Source: Rhododendron vialii (taxonomy: Eukaryota; Streptophyta; Magnoliopsida; Ericales; Ericaceae). From it: DNA of 64,000 nucleotides. The stretch covers positions 8,047,501 through 8,111,500 of the forward strand of contig NC_080568.1 in assembly GCF_030253575.1 (NCBI RefSeq). The letters run 5' to 3'. Below are positions 34,021 to 46,397 of the stretch, piece by piece. A program made the translations under genes and the position numbers. Each line of letters opens with the position of its first letter. Positions within the stretch are counted from its first letter, which is position 1. The notes below the pieces were generated by a model that worked only from the letters and a program-made list of their open reading frames with translations, had not been told where the DNA came from and searched no databases.

Positions 34021-34376
34021 AATCTGTCTACACAGACAGATTTTTTTTGGGACCATCTACGGGTCTCACACAAATGATTCAAGCTGTTCATTGAATGTAA
34101 AACACTTTTTCAAGATGTAAAACACTTTTTCAAGGGTCCCCGTGAAAAATCATCGTCTTAATACCATACTTATGGGTATTAGATCCAATTATTTAACTCA
34201 TTTTCTTGAAATCTTAATGAAAAGTTAGATGATGGGGTCTAGAACTTATAGATATCGAATTGAGCTGATTTTCATAAGGACCCTTGAAAAAGTGTTTTAC
34301 ATTTAATGAACAGTTTAAATCATTTATATGAGATCCGTGGTGGCCTCGTAAAAAAATCTGTGCACAATCTGTGCAC
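34021..34376. mobile_element. Foldback MITE, GTGCACAGATT family, copy 2
   Basis: Same arms as copy 1 (TTTTCAAGGGTCCCCGTGAA, AAAAGTGTTTTACATTTAAT, right end AATCTGTGCACAATCTGTGC). It contains a 21-bp internal duplication (ATGTAAAACACTTTTTCAAG twice near 34096-34136). It abuts the HGH1-like promoter. Confidence 0.82.
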
Positions 34377-34494
34377 TTTTGTCTGGGTAGACTGGTTCGG
34401 AGTATTTGTCTCTCCAAAGTGTCCAAAGACTCACTGTTCTTCAGTGGAAAATACTCGGCAGGATACTCTGCCGGCTGTGAAGGACGTAGTAAGG

Positions 34495-34550
34495 ATGGCT
34501 AACGAACTGGAAGAATTGCTCGGCTTTCTGTCGTCTCCATCTCCCCCAGT

Positions 34551-34595
<45 letters not shown>

Positions 34596-37500
34596 AAAAG
34601 CTTGAAAGATTTTTGGTTAATTTCATCGAAATTTCTATGAGGGTTCAAGCCTAGGTTTGGAGCGCTCCTCGACTAATCCCGAGGACCAGTCCCGCCGCCC
34701 ACTTGCGGGCTTCCAAATAAAGCGGACTGGCCCCAACCAATCCTGGGGACTAGTCTCACCGCCCACTTGCGGGGTCCCAATTGAAGTGCTCCGAGGAGTT
34801 GATAGTAAGTTTCAAACCTGAGACCTTATGGGAGGGTTATAACAGCTTCATTACCAGTGGCAGAGTAGTAGTAGATTTGAAAAGGCACAAAACAAACTTG
34901 ATAAATTTGACTAAAATATAGTCTCTCTTGGGTTGAGTAGAATAGTGTAAAACCCATTTTATATGTAAACCCGTGTTTGAGTTGAGATTTGAGTATGGCC
35001 TGGAGATGCCCGAATCACATCCAGTAAGTTTCTTGTTGTATTGGTGCTGTGAGTTTTAGTGATTTTGGTGCTTGAAAAAACAAATTCAGGTTAAGAAGGC
35101 AGCTGTTGATATCGTTCGGGATTTGACCGGGGCCGAGGATGGCTTGCAATCCCTTGCGAAGTACTCTGATATTGCCCTGCCATCACTGTTTCGCCTGTTA
35201 GCTGAAAAGAAGGTTATATTTTTGAATTATAACATATTTTTGTTGGCAGATAAATAAATTACTCCATTTTTGAAGTTTCTTTCCTGAAATGGCTTGATTC
35301 TTTTAGGAAGTTTCGGAACCTGCAGCGGAAGCTCTTATAAACCTTTCACAAAATTCAGAACTGGCGGCGAAAATGGTTTCGATGGGAATGATTAATACGA
35401 CAATGGATATTCTTTATAAGCAAGAGGCTGGGATTACCCGCTTGCTCGTTATGTTCTTAGTAAATCTTACACAGTTGGATGCTGGTATTGATTCTTTGCT
35501 TCAGGTGCTAATTCCATTCGTTACACTATTAGTAGACTAGTAGTAGTGCTTTATTTTCCTCTAGGTTCGGATAAATCTTGTGATTACATTTTGAGATTTC
35601 TGATTTTGTTGGATCCCTGTAATTAGTAAAGCTAAAATGGGACTAGGGAGTAGTAGCACCGCTTCTTTTTATTCTTCTCCTTGGTACTTTGGGGTATGCT
35701 ATTTGATATGTCTACATTGGTTGCTAATTGTTAGACGGGAGATGAGAAGATGTTTGGCCTGTATGTCATGAAGCTCGTGAGATCATTTTGTACTTCGCCT
35801 AATGAGAAGAATGGTGGGTAATGCTTCTTGTTTACTTCAGTTTCCTTTTGTGCACTACTTAGTAGTTACTGATATATCAAAGGTAAAAACTGATGCATGT
35901 TTGTGGATAAGACGTGAATAATATCATAGCTTATGTTACTCCTTGATGATTGATATTCCTGGTATTTCAGTTGTGGGAATCCTATCAACCGCATAATGGG
36001 TGCTGGTTAACCTTGATATATGTGTAAAAAAAGTACCTAAAAGTGCGCAGAAAAGTACTAAATAAACACTAATTTGGAAGATGTGAAATGTGGATTGAGA
36101 TGCCAAGCCTTTTTTGGTGTTACGCTCCCCTTGGCCACAACCCAATGGGCAGTGGTTTTTAGGATCCTTTAGTATTTCTAAGTAAATTATCTTGTTATTT
36201 TAATGCTTTCCAATCTTTTGTTGTAGTATGTCAGTATGTGGTTGGCACATTGTCATCCAGTCTGGAGATCTTAAATTTGTGTCTTTAAGTTTGCATCGTA
36301 TAATTCATTTTGTAACTGTTATTCTCGCTAGAAGATAATACTATACTATTCATACATGCATATGCGTACATATATCTGTTGTTGAGATATTCTAGAGGCT
36401 TTGACAACATGGCCAAGCTATCATAAGCATTCGAAAATCTGACAGAGTGACAGTTGATTCTAATATGGTTGCTGTTGCTATAACCTGTCAGCATTTGTTT
36501 TTTGCTGTTTATTCATAACCTATTTTCCTATCAATTTCCTTACCAATCAGGTGATCCTTTTGAGCATGTTGGTTCTATACTAGTAAATATCTCGAAAAAA
36601 GAAGCAGGGAGGAAACTTCTCCTAGACCCAAAACGAGGACTTCTGAAGCAAGTCATTAGGCAATTTGATTCAACGAGTTCATTGCGAAAGAAGGGGGTAT
36701 GAAAACGAAAATTTCTTTTATAGCTGGGTTTAGTTCATGTATTTTCACATAATCATCTGTCCATCTTAACCTTTCCTGCATTGGGTTTTCTGTGTTGTGA
36801 ACCTTGGGAACACTTCAGAATAATGAAAGTTGAATCTTGTCTGATTTGTTCACTTGGGAAACAATTAACAGTTTGTCCTCCATTATTGTTTGATTCTTGA
36901 TGTCTTATGTACTTTTTTGTGCTTCCTGCTCAATGAAATCTGAATCAGCTAAAGTTCATTCTTTATTTGAACTCTTTGGAATTTTCTGAAAGAGTGTGAG
37001 TGCTTCAAACTTTCCAACTTTTATGCGATTGAAGATTATTTTCCACGCCTCTATTCAATTTCTAATTTCAGAGGACTGAAACTTTGAAGTCTGTACGGAG
37101 GCTTATAAATTTTTTGGTCCAGTTTGTCCCACCTGCAACCCAAGAACCATACATAAATGGACACCCCTATTCCATTCTATGGAGAAGCATATTTTGTCTA
37201 AGCATTATAAGTTGATAACATAGTTCTGTCCTGGTGTTAATTGCTAACATGAACTGGGTTTGCTTGTTGTAACCCCTATTAGTGAGTGGTTCTTGATTTT
37301 GTCTCGGTCGTCAAATCTACTTTTCAGCGGGCAAGCTACATTACACTATAGTCAAACCTTGGAAATTTTTTCTCTCTGCCTTTTGTCTTCTGCCTAACTA
37401 CTACTGTCTCGTTCAAAATCCATTTTATTATCATTGACAGTTTCAGACCTATCTTCTCTCTATGGTTCCGGCTTCTTAAAGCAATAAAATTTGAGATAGC

Positions 37501-40146
37501 CTCATAATTTGGATGTATTGTCAAAAACATCACTAGGAGAAAGCATTCAATACTAAGTCAATTCGGTCTGTTCAGCATTCACTTGAGAGTGAAAGACTAG
37601 ATTTGAAGTATTTGGCACACTATGCTGGTTAATGGTTTTAAATAGTTCTAACTGTATTGGGGTGTTTGCTGGTTCACAGGTTTCAGGAACTATTCGCAAC
37701 TGCTGTTTTGAAGCTGAGAATCAGCTACAGAATTTACTTTTGATATCAGAGTTTCTTTGGCCTGCTCTACTTTTGCCAGTTGCTGGAAACAAGGCGAGTT
37801 CTTTTCTTATATCTTGGCCTTCTAGAACCCTTTCGCACGCTGGTTATGCACACAGGTATATTGTGTGTGGTTATTAGAGTTAAGACTCTGCCTACAGCTT
37901 TCTGGTTGGTTAATGCAAGTGAAAGAGATTTTCATAGGTGAGAGGAATGTTGAAAATCCAGTGGTTCTGGTCTATTTCAAGATTGTCTTGCATAAACCAT
38001 AAGTGCTTACTTGGGTAAATTTCGGGCATGAAAGCTACTTGAAATAATTTAAGAATGTAATCTTGGATGTATTTAGTTCTAAATCTCGTCTTCAATGGTT
38101 CAGAAGCTTCTAAAGTTCTACTCATGAACTAATTTTTAACTCACCTAGACAATACCTAGTATGGGTTCCTACAGGTGGTAGTATTGAGTGACGTATAGAG
38201 GGGAAAGAGTTAAGTAATAGCCAGAAACTACCAAATGGAAATCAAAATGCTTTTAGTCTAAAAATATGATATGTTGTGATGGAACACAGAGCAATCACAA
38301 AAAGAACGCACTGAATTTACATAGTTCAGCTTGGAAGCTACGCTCATACACTCAGCTCACAGAGGAATCTCACAATCATAGAGGGGGATACAGTGTGCCA
38401 GTTTTAGGATAGGTCGAGGTCAGGAGAGTTTGTCATGTCCTGTAAAGCTCATTAAAAAACCTAGTGCCCCCAAACAATGCTTTGTCCTGAACTGGATCAA
38501 AAAAGATATCACCATGTAATAGCAGGGCCAACCTCTTTGTGGGCCTGGTCGTTAATGGGTTATAGAAACAATCGGGGTAGGATATGAGCGTGGCTCGCAA
38601 CACAATACTCCAAGGTCCAGTCACGTATTCTTTTTTCATTTACACGGCCCACATCGAGTCATATCACCATTCACCAAGAAGGCTTTTTTTCTAATCTAAG
38701 GTTTCCTTTTTCAGCTCATAATTGTCATCCCACTTAACTCTTCCCTAATGGCTGAGGAGAACTTCCTCACAGATGCAATTGAAAGGAAAGCTTTATATTT
38801 CTTTTTTGCAGATCCAAGTTTTGAAATGCGTAATCTAATTGCATTTCCGCAACAGCATTTAAAAATGTAAATAGGATTTGGGGTTTTCATTGCTTATTTT
38901 TTGGGTGCTTTTTGACTTCATTTGTGGCTTTTACGTAGTTTTTTGTTTGCATCTCTTATTTACTGACTTTGCTTGCGTCCACCTTTTTCTTTTTATCTGA
39001 ACTTGTGTCCACCTTCTGAAATTCATTTTTTAAATGATCTGTTGACTTGAGGCAGATCTATAGTGAACAGGACACGTCAAAAATGCCACTTGAGCTTGGG
39101 AGTGCACTCTCAATTGAGCGTGAACCGGTCAAGGATCCTGAGATTCATGTACAAACACTTGAGGCTATTTACTTGATTTCGTTACAGGTAAAAAATTCAG
39201 ATAAAAAATTCAGATCGGTAAAGTCTGAATCTTCATCTTCTTTTTTCCCCTTCTGGTAAAAATCATCTGTTGAGTTATATATATGATCAACAATCAAGCA
39301 AGTAAGATGGTGTAATTAACAACTTCTCTTCTACTTGGAAAAGATTGCATGTGCTTTTCTTCATGTGGCCATATTGCAGTATACACACAGATTTTTGTAG
39401 TTTCCAATTTGATAACCGCACTCCCAAAGGGGAGTGCCAAAATCAATTTGAGGAGTGTGGTTATCAATTTGGGGAGTGCCAAAATTAATACCCTTTTCGA
39501 TTTTAGATTTCTAATTTCATGGGTTAGAGAAGAAAGGGGAAATAAAAACCAATCAAACTCATAAACGAAAAAAGAAGGGGATGAAAGGAAAGGGAATACA
39601 AGTTAAAAGAAATCTCACCTATCCGTCTCACTGATGGAATTAACCAAAAACCCCTAATGGATGAACATACATCCACTGAGAACTAGAATTTTTTTGAAAG
39701 TTATGGACTTCTTCAAGCATCAAATGTTTGTTTCTCTTATATTCTGGAAGTCATAGCGGCCATTTCTTTTTCTTTTTAATTTAAGAATTTCCCTCTTCTG
39801 CTTGTGTGAATTCACATTGTCAAAGACATCTTTTGCGTTTGGCTGAGAGAGCATTTTAGTTTATCTCAATACCAGGAGGCAGGTCGAAGGGCTCTTTGGT
39901 CAGTAAATGGACCACGAATACTGCAGGTTGGGTACGAAGATGAAGAAGATCCAAAGGTCATGGAAGCATACGAGAGAGTTGGCTCCCTGGTACTCTAGAA
40001 CCCCCTCTCCTCTCCCTCGCAATCCTACTTCACCAATTGTAAATTCTCTATTATTGGCATCTTGGTAAATATTGATTGCTTGTCTGTTTTGCCAGCTGAT
40101 CAAAAGCAATGCCGGTGGAGAAGAATCCTCGCTAGCATCAAAATAG
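34495..40146 (+). CDS. HGH1-like protein (eEF2-folding cochaperone family)
   Basis: Nine exons give 336 aa: 34495-34548, 35090-35212, 35307-35504, 35735-35813, 36551-36696, 37680-37793, 39056-39187, 39876-39989, 40096-40146 (stop TAG). The protein begins MANELEELLGFLSSPSPP, continues with ARM-like helices (AAVDIVRDLTG, EPAAEALINLSQNS, FEHVGSILVNISKKEAGR), then the HGH1 core GTIRNCCFEAENQ, IYSEQDTSKMPLELGSALSIE, and an acidic end (YEDEEDP). This is the length of plant HGH1 homologues (FAM203 family), which help fold translation factor eEF2 with the CCT chaperonin. All introns are GT..AG except intron 6, which has a GC donor (AACAAG|GCGAGT). A CT microsatellite starts five bases into intron 1. 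Exon 8 could also read through to a TAG five codons later, giving a shorter isoform. The identification is firm. Confidence 0.93.
34554..34594 (+). repeat. (TC)n microsatellite at the first splice donor of the HGH1-like gene
   Basis: About 20 TC units begin directly after GTCAG at the exon 1 donor, so repeat length changes could affect splicing. Confidence 0.95.
34630..34855. mobile_element. SINE-like fragment with internal duplication
   Basis: The text CTCCTCGACTAATCCCGAGG is like the right half of the SINEs at 59333 and 59745, and GCCCACTTGCGGG occurs twice (about 34695 and 34760). In HGH1 intron 1. Borders uncertain. Confidence 0.4.
38270..38650 (+). mobile_element. Possible LTR fragment in intron 6 of the HGH1-like gene
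   Basis: The text ACTGAATTTACATAGTTCAGCTTGG resembles a motif (ATTTACGTGGTTCGGC) frequent in plant LTRs. I cannot locate LTR ends or a target duplication, so this is weak. Confidence 0.25.
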
Positions 40147-41344
40147 TGTCAATCCAGTTCCAAGTTCATTTGATTCACTTGATGAATTCTTTGCAGCAAC
40201 TCGAAAGCGCACTGGTGGAAGGTCATTGTAAAAGACCAGCAGTCTATGGCGGAAAATATTTGATCGTATTCACTCGGCCTTTCAGGCTTAGTAACTACAA
40301 GTTGTTAACTAGATTGTTTTTATGACTTCCTGTTTCTGGATTGTATCCATATAGAGTTTCCTTAGGTTTTGGAAGAAAAGAGGTTGAAGATCTGTAAGCC
40401 TTGGGAGATGAATGATATGCATTAATTAACTCGGGCGAGCTCATAATGCATGCACAGTAGCGCTCCATTCTGCTAAAGTTTTTGTTTTTTAAGTACTTAT
40501 TTTAGTTAGTAGAACACACCCAAAACCCAAACCCATAGAAGGAATCAACCTTATAAACCTTTCAATTATTAGAACCTTGACCAAATTTTTTATTTTATTT
40601 TATTTTATCAGGTTCTATTCCCTTGAGTTATGAGGTCTTGGATTCGAGCGGATAGAGTTGACCCTACTAGTATACAAATATCTTATTTGACCCTACTAGT
40701 ATACAAATATCTTATTGATTGGCAAAAAAAAAAAAAAGTTATTGTAAATCTTTTATCAAATTATCTTATGTTTGCAAATTTTGATAAATATCTAACCTTA
40801 GTAAAGAGTGCATTTGCATTTGCTACTTGTAGGGAATGGAACAGGTTTTATTAACAAGCCAAAAACTCAGATTAGCACAAGAGAAGCTTGTAGCTGAGGA
40901 ATCTTTTCTGGTTTCTTTATTATATGAATTAATATAACTAAAACCCTACACAGCTGTCTAGTTCTCATTGTTTCCAACTCCTGTATCCGGAAATAAGCCT
41001 AAAAAATAACTCCTAAATTGGTGACAGACGCAGAATTTGTATTTAGTGGGGTCCGAATGACATGTATTCCTACAGTATAATAACAATTATATTTTACATG
41101 TATATATTCTCATTTTCTAGGTTTGACGAAGAGGCGAAATTGTCATCTATTAATTTTACACATGCGACCAAGAATGGTTAACTTGGAATTTTAGAAAAGT
41201 TTTTTTTCATGCATATATTTTAAGAATTTTTATTCAAGGGACTTAAAGGAGCTAATCTAATATAATTTTTTCAATTAGTTTGAAAAATTAGTTTGACTAG
41301 CATGAATATTTAGAGTTGTGCAATGGTCCCGGAACCCCCCATCA
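40147..41344. other. 3' UTR of the HGH1-like gene, then intergenic
   Basis: The first 200-300 bases are likely 3' UTR. A 29-bp tandem duplication (TTGACCCTACTAGTATACAA twice) lies at about 40657-40715. No other gene seen. Confidence 0.4.
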
Positions 41345-41349
41345 CCCCT

Positions 41350-42731
41350 TGTGTTCGCCCCTTGCTTGCGACCTTAATGTGTGTTGCAATAAGAATACCC
41401 CAAGCGTAGGGTTAGGTCGGTTGAAAGCATAATACCCGGAAGTCCGGGGTCGAATCCACAGGGAGCGCATCCATAACTTGTTTTCAGAGATTAGCTCGCG
41501 TAGAGATTTAGCGTTAGGACCGCCAACCAAACTTCGGCGTTGAGACGGCCAACTGAACGATTTAGTTAACTTGCTACTTAACCTAACTACGGATTTTTAA
41601 CTGGAGATTAACCTAAAGGCTAGGTTTAGGAATAATTAACACCCATAACGCAAGGATAAACTTGATTCTTCTCTTTTTAACCAAAGTGTTAAACATGTCT
41701 AGGGTTCTTTTGGTGCATTTAGACAAACACAAGGAGGGACATAGCTCCAAGTATCAAATGTGGCAAGAAGTTTAACCCTTGCCTACATTTGATCAAAGAG
41801 ATTAACACCTCAAAGTTTTGATACTTAAAATTGACCCTAGCATATGCTTAAGCTATAAAAACGAAAATTACATGAGAAGAACAAGCAACACCCTTGGTTA
41901 CGGGATGCTAACCATCCCACAACCTAACCTTACTACACTACTCACACATATCGTAAGAAGACATGAAATGAGCACGGGTAATGGTAAGGAGAAAACTAAA
42001 CATTGATTAAATTCGAAATAAAGACAAGATCCTCGAAGAGAATGAGATTCCTTACACCTTTAATGAAGACTAAAAGCTTTGGAAGTAGACGGATCGTACT
42101 CAAAAATCCTCCTCAAAGCATAAATGAAGAGAGAGATGGGAGCTCCATTAATGGAGGTAGAGAGAGAGAGAGAGTGCCAAAGTAAAGATACCCTACTGAA
42201 ATCAGGCTTGAAAGTATTTATAGCCCCTTAAAAAAGAGTTACAAAAGTCCTAAATACCCCTAAGTTGTTGCTTGGTCGGGTACAAAAATCGGCAGAAAAT
42301 CCCAGGTGCTACGGGTAGTACCATTTTTGGGCTACGGGTAGTAGTCTCGTTTTGCAATTTGACACAGCTTCTGATCACTGGCTACGGGTAGTACCATTTT
42401 TGGGCTACGGGTAGCGGCTGGACAGATTTCTGTCTCCTTTGGTTCTTTAGCCTTTCCATGCCCTTTGGGCTTCCGTTGTCCCGCACACCCTCCAAAGCTA
42501 CTGTTCATCATTCTTGGGACTCGGCGATGGAGTGCCAAGTGGCCTCGGGTGTACGGATACCCTTGGAATTGATCCATGGCATCAAAACACGCCTTATTTC
42601 CACCTTAAACCTGCAAGGGCCAAAAACACCAACTCCGCGCAATATCATCTTAATAAAGTAAGTTAAGCACGTGTGTGTGACAAAAAATGAGAGAGATAAG
42701 CCCTATTATTTACATTATAGAGGGCTTATCA
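41350..42731. mobile_element. Probable solo LTR (~1.4 kb) with CCCCT target duplication
   Basis: The element starts TGTGTTCGCC and ends GGGCTTATCA, as LTRs start TG and end CA. Flanking 5-mers are CCCCT at 41345-41349 and 42732-42736. The text CCGGGGTCGAATCCACAGGG near 41448 is of a kind common in plant LTR elements. No internal coding region follows, so it is a solo LTR left by recombination. GCTACGGGTAGTACCATTTT repeats several times near 42310-42415. Confidence 0.55.
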
Positions 42732-42741
42732 CCCCTACTCC

Positions 42742-43096
42742 TTTGTGGCTTCCACTTCCGAGCCCATGTCGATGATTGGAATTGTTCATCTCGTAGAATC
42801 TGCAACTATCTACGTCTGTGGAAAGAATAAGATTCATCGGACATTTATAAACGTATCGATGAATCGTATTTTTTGCTTCACAAAATGGAAATCTATGTAC
42901 TAACTATGAATCTCATTTTTTGAATCTATGTCACTATAAACCTTAATGTCCAATGTTTTGAAACAAAATGCGACTTGTCAACACGTTTATAAAATGTCCG
43001 ATGAATCTTATTCTTTTCCCGGACGTAGCTAACTGCGAGTTTTACGAAATGAACAGTTCGGATTATCCGTGTGGCTGGGGGTGGGAGCCATAAGGA
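42742..43096. mobile_element. Foldback MITE directly next to the solo LTR
   Basis: The arms share AAGAATAAGATTCATCGGAC (left) and its complement GTCCGATGAATCTTATTCTT (right); the ends are GTGGCTTCCAC and GTGGGAGCCAT. About 355 bp. Confidence 0.78.
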
Positions 43097-43156
43097 GAGT
43101 ATGGAGAAGATTTGATCCCTGCTCCTGAGCTGTTTTTATTTTATGAGTGGTGCTAT

Positions 43157-43350
43157 TTGCACCGACCATTCCATACCGACGGTATACCGACGGCCGCGCG
43201 CAGCCGTTTTTCGGCCACCGGACGGCAGATCCGAGCCGTCCAAAAATTTTAAAAAAAAAACCGAGGGGCCCGGCGCGGGAATCAACGGCATCCAGAGACG
43301 GCCGCGCGCGGCCGTCGGTACAATTTCCCTACATTTTTTGTCGGTACATA
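43157..43350. mobile_element. Small GC-rich inverted-repeat element
   Basis: Arms ACCGACGGCCGCGCGCAGCC and, on the other strand, ACCGACGGCCGCGCGCGGCC flank about 80 bases. Outer GCACCGAC / GTACCGAC also pair. GC content is far above the surroundings. No coding capacity; family unknown. Confidence 0.6.
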
Positions 43351-43426
43351 TAGGATTTTCGTTTATTGAATGGCTGTTTTGGAAGCTAATCTATTTTTTC
43401 CTACAGAAATGCTACACACACATACA

Positions 43427-43770
43427 ATCTGTGCACAGATTGTGCACAGATTTTGTTGTGGGGCCCACCACGGGTTCCACACAAATCATCCGAGTCGTTC
43501 ATTAAATGTAAAATATTTTTTCAAGGGTCCCCATAAAAAATAATCTCAATCCGATACCTATAGATGCTCGATCCAATCGTATAACTTTTCATTATCCGAA
43601 AATCTGAATGAAAAGCTAGATGGTTGGATGAAGCACCTATAGATATTGGATTGAGCTTATTTTTTACGGAGACCCTTGAAAAAATATTTTACATTTAATG
43701 AACGGCTTGGATGATTTGTGTGAGATCTGTGGTGGGCCCCACAATGAAATCTGTGCACAATCTGTGCACA
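43427..43770. mobile_element. Foldback MITE, GTGCACAGATT family, copy 3 (best preserved)
   Basis: Ends ATCTGTGCACAGATTGTGC and GCACAATCTGTGCACA match as inverted repeats with GGGGCCCACCAC next in each arm. The same internal blocks as copies 1 and 2 are present. Confidence 0.88.
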
Positions 43771-45103
43771 AAAATCTGTACCGGTAGCAGGACTGTTACT
43801 ATTTCTGGGCAATTTGGCAAAAACCTAATCTCACGCGTCGGTCAAAACTGGCGTCCTCGAGACAACAGAACATCGTAACCGGGGGCCCACTTAAAAACAT
43901 TTGACCAATTCCCTTCTTAAAATACGTTATCATAATTGTAAAGTATCGGATCAAAATAATAATAATAATAATATATAATTGTATAAAGTATAAGAACATG
44001 GACGTCCAGGATTGGAAAAGTCAATTCCCCCCGCGGGCGGTGGAAACCGGGAACCTTGTAGAGCTGGGATGTAATGCGCATCAAAGTCAACCATCTTATT
44101 AGTATTCAATGATTCTGATTTCATCTCCGTCGTCTTGCCAATCAATGATTCTGATTTTATCTCGGTAATACTCGGATCGTACACTATACCCCGTAATACA
44201 TATTGCAGGAGGGCAATACAGGGTCTCCAAATGATTTTTTATCACCACACAATTATGCAAAGCCTCTTGGAATTTACATGATTGCGATATGGAGGAGGAG
44301 TCCCACGCGGTATACGATGCTCAATGAGCATCGAATAATCTCTTCCAAAATGGGTAGTTGGAAATTATAGTATAATTTATGGTCATATACAACGGATCAA
44401 ATTTTCCTCAAATTTCCTTATAGAGGAGCATTTTTATGGGGAGGTTTAGGCCTGTTTCACTAACCTTAGTAGAACGGGCCTTAATAATAAGATGATCCTC
44501 ACATTCATATCTTTATGAATTTTTTTGCCATTCTTTTTCAATTATTCATACACTTTCCTTGTAAATTTCACACATTTTTCTACTCTACGAATAATGAAAT
44601 TCTCAAACTTTCTTTTATCGAAAAAGAAACAGAACAGCTACAAATAGGTTTTGTAAAATTACTAGTGTTTGCCCGTGCCTACGGCACTACGCACCTCGGC
44701 AGTGCCGTAGGCACGCGAATTTTTGTAATATATTTTTATTTTTTTATGCCAACACCAGAAGCCGAGCAGTGGGTAAAAAGAATCGATGGTATTTTTGTAA
44801 TATATTTATAAGAGTGTGAGTGTTTTCTTAAGTTAGTTGGAGAGCACACATCAGTTCTTGAATCAAATGAATCTCAACACTTAAATCAATTTATGTTTAT
44901 ATTTGTGTGGTCCCCATACCATTGTGTTTTATTAGGTAGATAGTATATTATCTTGACCGTAATATTCTTGCGCTTTCACAGGACCAAAACAGATCAACAC
45001 ATGCCTAAAATAACATAACGACAGACTGGTCTGTCGATGCTTCTATGTAGTTGGGCAAAATCCGTCAGCAAGGACATAAAAGTCAACGATAAAATACACT
45101 AAA
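43771..45103. other. Repeat-rich intergenic stretch; no gene seen
   Basis: No exon found. A 39-bp local duplication (CAATGATTCTGATTT) is at 44105-44165. A perfect 14-bp inverted repeat (GTGCCTACGGCACT at 44675, complement at 44701) follows ACTAGTGTTTGCCC, a text that resembles ends of some plant repeats. Confidence 0.4.
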
Positions 45104-46367
45104 GGCCCTGCTTGGATGAAGAAAAAAGGAGGGAAAAAAAAAAGGAGGTGTATATGGAGAGGGGCCAGCCTTTTTTCCCCGTTTGGCATCTCAATTTGCT
45201 CCCCCGTTATTTCTTACCCCCTCTTCATTTTTGTCAGTTGTAGGGATTGTCCGGTCTTATTTTTGGGCTCCTTTTAAGATCTCCAAAAATAATTCGAGTT
45301 TGGAGAGGTGTTTTTTGGAAGAAAATACCTCTCGTTATCCCTTTTCTCCATCTACCATTCAACCAACTTCTACTCTCCATTCTACCCAAAATCATGTTTT
45401 CCATTCAAACCTATCCTAAAACTCCTTATTTAGTTTCAGGACTTTCTTAGAGTGCTCATTGAAAAACCTTAGAACCAAAAATCCATTATAACCATTTAAG
45501 ATAAAATGATAAAAAAAATAAAATCTTCGCACCTGTTCAAACAAATTGAAAATTGGAACACTTAATTTTTAACTATATTTTTTTAATATATAAACGGTGT
45601 AAAAAAATAAGTGTTCCAATTTTCAATCCGTTTGAACCAATGCGAAAATCTTAGTTTTTTGATCATTTTATCTTAAATGATCATAATTAAATTTTGATTC
45701 TATGACTATCGTTGATTAACCCTAAGAGATATTTAATTCTACGACTTTCTTAAGGTTAATCAATGAGAGCCCTAGAGTCAAAATTTAATTATTACCATTT
45801 AGGATAAAAATGATCAGAAAACTTAAATCTTTCCACCGGTTCAAACGGATTGAAATTTGGAACACTTAATTTTTTAATTATTACCATTTAGGATAAAATG
45901 ATCAGAAAACTAAAATATTTCCACCAGTTCAAACGGATTGAAATTTGGAACACTTATTTTTTTTTTTAAAAAAAACTAAATTTTATAAAAAAAAATTTGT
46001 TTAATAATAATACTAAATTCGTTAATTTGTTAATAGAAATAAATATTACGGCTTAAATTATGAAAGAATAATTAAATTTGCAATTACATATAAAATGTAA
46101 TACATAATTAATTTAGGGACTGCAACAGGGCAAAAGGGTCATTTGACAGCTTTTTATATCATCCACAATTTCCCTCTATTAATCCTCCATCCAAATCAAG
46201 TATTATTTAATCTCCCTTTCTAATACCTCATACAAACAACCTACTATCTAATTCCCCTCCATAAACATCACATCAATGTGGATCATTATTTATTAACTAA
46301 TATCTTAAACTATCTTATCCCCTTATTAATTAATACTCTCAATTCTTTTCCCCCATCCAAACGGGCC
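45104..46367. mobile_element. PIF/hAT-like DNA element with GGCCC..TTGGATG ends (~1.26 kb)
   Basis: The left end GGCCCTGCTTGGATG pairs with the right end (other strand) GGGCCCGTTTGGATG. The interior is AT-rich and repetitive: CAAACGGATTGAAATTTGGAACAC occurs twice (45845, 45930) and the region 45465-45690 is itself an inverted repeat. No transposase frame. The target duplication is unclear. Confidence 0.5.
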
Positions 46368-46397
46368 CAAGAAGGAAAATGTTAGCCTCAGCTAAGT

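Larger units (their letters stand above)
32395..34494. promoter_or_regulatory. Shared intergenic space between divergent SRP9 and HGH1-like genes
   Basis: About 2.1 kb separates the two start codons. It contains a GA microsatellite (32694-32729), an AT-rich block (32740-33560) with no gene, and two copies of one MITE family (33647-33992, 34021-34376), the second ending about 118 bp before the HGH1 ATG. The text AATCACCGTGTAGAT is duplicated at 32626 and 32675 around a short poly-A-bearing insert. I cannot pick a TATA box for either gene with confidence. Confidence 0.5.
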
